Positions 5,097-6,053 of a DNA stretch of 6,053 nucleotides are shown here, piece after piece. The translations under genes were made by a program, and so were the position numbers. The notes under the pieces were generated by a model, which saw only the letters and a list, made by a program, of their open reading frames with translations, made no database searches and was not told the DNA's origin. The stretch is from positions 1-6,053 of the forward strand of contig JAFNZX010000159.1 of assembly GCA_017382615.1 (NCBI GenBank). The letters run 5' to 3'. Numbering within the stretch: the first letter of the stretch is position 1; every line of letters starts with the position of its first letter. This DNA comes from Clostridia bacterium (GTDB lineage Bacteria > Bacillota > Clostridia > Oscillospirales > CAG-272).

Positions 5097-5615
5097 ATGC
5101 CCAAGATCATTGAAAACGTGCGCGAGCAGCTGCTTGCCGAGGCGCGCAGACAAATCGCGCAGCGCGGCTACGCACAGACCACCGTGCGCTCGGTGGCAGG
5201 CGCGTGCTCGCTGGGAGTGGGCACGGTCTATAACTACTTTGCCTCAAAGGACGTGCTGATCGCCTCCTTCTTGTTTGAGGACTGGAAGCAGCATCTTGAC
5301 ACCATTGCTGCCCTGCCCAAGGATCAGCCAAAGGTGCTTTTGGGCGGCATTTACAGGGCCCTTGGCGAATTTGCAGCGCAAAACCGAGCGTTGTTTTCGG
5401 ACGCGGATGCCGCAAGATCGGCAGCCATCGGCTCTTCTGCTCGCCATCGCATGCTGCGCGGGCAAATCTCCGCCTTCATCCTGCCGCTTTGCGAGCTGCG
5501 CGGCGCACAAGACCCTGCCTTTACGTCCGAATTTATTGCCGAAGCCCTGCTTTGCTGGTCAATGGAGGACGCGGACTTTGACAAGATATATCCCTTACTT
5601 GAAAAACTATTATAA
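5097..5615 (+). CDS. TetR/AcrR-family transcriptional repressor
   Basis: A 172-aa one-component regulator, slightly short for the family (usually about 190-220 aa). The N-terminal helix-turn-helix is clear: ARRQIAQRGYAQTTVRSVAG (16-35), then CSLGVGTVYNYFASKDVL (37-54), including the typical GTVYNYF recognition helix. The remaining all-helical part (about 60-172) is the ligand-binding and dimer domain, which is variable, so the effector cannot be guessed. AAAGGAG (5083-5089), inside the end of the hydrolase gene, is its ribosome binding site; the start is only 2 nt after the preceding stop. It ends with tandem TAA TAA. By position it should repress its own operon through the palindrome at 4293-4307; the hydrolase may act on the inducing compound or on the cell envelope. 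Confidence 0.92.
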   Translation: MPKIIENVREQLLAEARRQIAQRGYAQTTVRSVAGACSLGVGTVYNYFASKDVLIASFLFEDWKQHLDTIAALPKDQPKVLLGGIYRALGEFAAQNRALFSDADAARSAAIGSSARHRMLRGQISAFILPLCELRGAQDPAFTSEFIAEALLCWSMEDADFDKIYPLLEKLL

Positions 5616-5644
5616 TAACATATACTTAAAAGAGAACGACAACT

Positions 5645-5871
5645 ATGAAAGTAGTACTTGCGGGCGCGTTCGGTCATCTGGGCGCTCAAATTCTTAAATG
5701 CCTGTGCGCACAGGGTCACGAGGTCGTAGCGGCAGACGCCCGCTCCGCCGCCTACGTGGACGGTCTGCTAACCAATGGCGGCCCCCCACCAACGCTTTCA
5801 AAAAGACGCTGGGCGCGGACGCTACCGCCAAGCTGTTCAGAGAAGTTCTGTTTGGAACGGGAAGAGCATAA
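5645..5871 (+). pseudogene. Remnant of an NAD(P)-binding Rossmann protein, frameshifted and shortened
   Basis: The first 33 codons read as the start of an epimerase/SDR or NmrA-like protein: MKVVLAGAFGHLGAQILK with a GxxGxxG dinucleotide-binding loop, then a beta-2 strand HEVVAADAR. Such proteins are normally about 200-320 aa, but here only about 75 codons remain. At the C-run 5782-5787 the good frame appears to break: adding one base would give GGPPTNAFKKTLGADATAKL and a C-terminal helix ending FREVLFGTGRA at the TAA 5869-5871. As written, the frame instead runs on through Arg/Lys-rich sequence to a TGA at 5894-5896, inside the terminator. I infer a large internal deletion plus a 1-nt loss. 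It lies 29 nt after tetR with only a weak purine-rich ribosome binding site, as the third gene of that operon. A sequencing error in the C-run would remove the frameshift but not the shortness. Confidence 0.65.
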
Positions 5872-5881
5872 AAAGATACAT

Positions 5882-5914
5882 AAGAGCCGATTTTGAAAGG
5901 TCGGCTCTTTTTCT
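5882..5914 (+). terminator. Intrinsic terminator of the hydrolase-tetR operon
   Basis: AAGAGCCGA (5882-5890) pairs perfectly with TCGGCTCTT (5901-5909) over a 10-nt loop, followed by TTTCTGTT. It is placed 10 nt after the TAA of the ancestral reading frame, supporting 5869-5871 as the original gene end. Confidence 0.9.
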
Positions 5915-5978
5915 GTTCCTGCTGAAATCCGAATGCCGTGCCCCACGCCGCACTTGCCGTTTTGTGCACGCTTTTCTC

Positions 5979-6008
5979 TTGACACCTCCCGACCCGATAT
6001 GGTATAAT
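5979..6008 (+). promoter_or_regulatory. Sigma-A promoter of the last, cut-off gene
   Basis: A perfect TTGACA (5979-5984), 18-bp spacer and perfect TATAAT (6003-6008). The expected start is near 6015, giving a short leader of about 23 nt to the ATG. The 60 bp between the preceding terminator and this promoter show nothing recognisable. Confidence 0.88.
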
Positions 6009-6037
6009 GCCCTTATCGTACAAAAGGGAGGCTGCCC

Positions 6038-6053
6038 ATGAATACGCCAACAA
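6038..6053 (+). CDS. Start of a gene cut by the window edge
   Basis: ATG at 6038 is preceded by a strong GGGAGG (6026-6031) with 6-nt spacing and by a consensus promoter. Only MNTPT can be read, so the product cannot be named. Confidence 0.75.

Noticed and set aside
5694..6053. Minus-strand open frame at the right edge
   Set aside because: It runs through a terminator, a consensus promoter and a ribosome binding site that point the other way; the protein shows no family signature.
1..6053. CRISPR arrays, tRNA genes, insertion sequences, phage or plasmid hallmarks
   Set aside because: No spaced direct repeats, no TTC-loop/cloverleaf patterns, no transposase or integrase motifs were seen.

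Overview
The window looks like chromosomal DNA from a Gram-positive Clostridia-type Firmicute, probably a gut-associated Oscillospirales-like or Christensenella-like lineage. That reading rests on strong GGAGG Shine-Dalgarno sites about 6-7 nt before each start, near-consensus sigma-A promoters with 17-18 bp spacers, many hairpin-plus-U-tract terminators, moderately GC-rich coding DNA and the character of the proteins. Species cannot be fixed from sequence reading alone.

Layout, left to right. (1) The C-terminal two thirds of thioredoxin reductase (trxB), closed by a clean intrinsic terminator. (2) A strong promoter, a leader of about 100 nt with mutually exclusive hairpins ending in a terminator directly against the ribosome binding site, and a PnuC-family vitamin/nucleoside transporter. 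The leader looks like a transcription-attenuation riboswitch or similar control element. (3) A convergent junction holding a very long, nearly perfect palindrome and a second hairpin. (4) A 622-aa glycoside hydrolase on the minus strand, resembling the GH101/GH129/DUF5696-type group, with its own promoter and a leader of about 130 nt.

(5) A protein-free stretch of nearly 800 bp. It contains the glycosidase promoter on the minus strand. Facing the other way it has an extended -10 promoter driving what appears to be a noncoding RNA: a compact folded core of about 215 nt closed by two long-range helices, a purine-rich tail, a 22-bp hairpin and a terminator. In size and compactness it resembles the raiA-motif class of noncoding RNA, but I cannot confirm the class.

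(6) A consensus promoter whose -35 box lies inside a 15-bp palindrome. It drives a two- or three-gene operon: a membrane-anchored alpha/beta hydrolase, a TetR-family repressor starting 2 nt after it, and a broken remnant of an NAD(P)-binding Rossmann protein. The palindrome is a natural candidate for autoregulation by the TetR protein. (7) A terminator, then a promoter, ribosome binding site and the first codons of another gene cut off by the window edge.

The strongest candidates for something undescribed are the structured RNA at 3848-4284 and the attenuator leader before pnuC. The long palindrome at 1517-1593 is a third point of interest.
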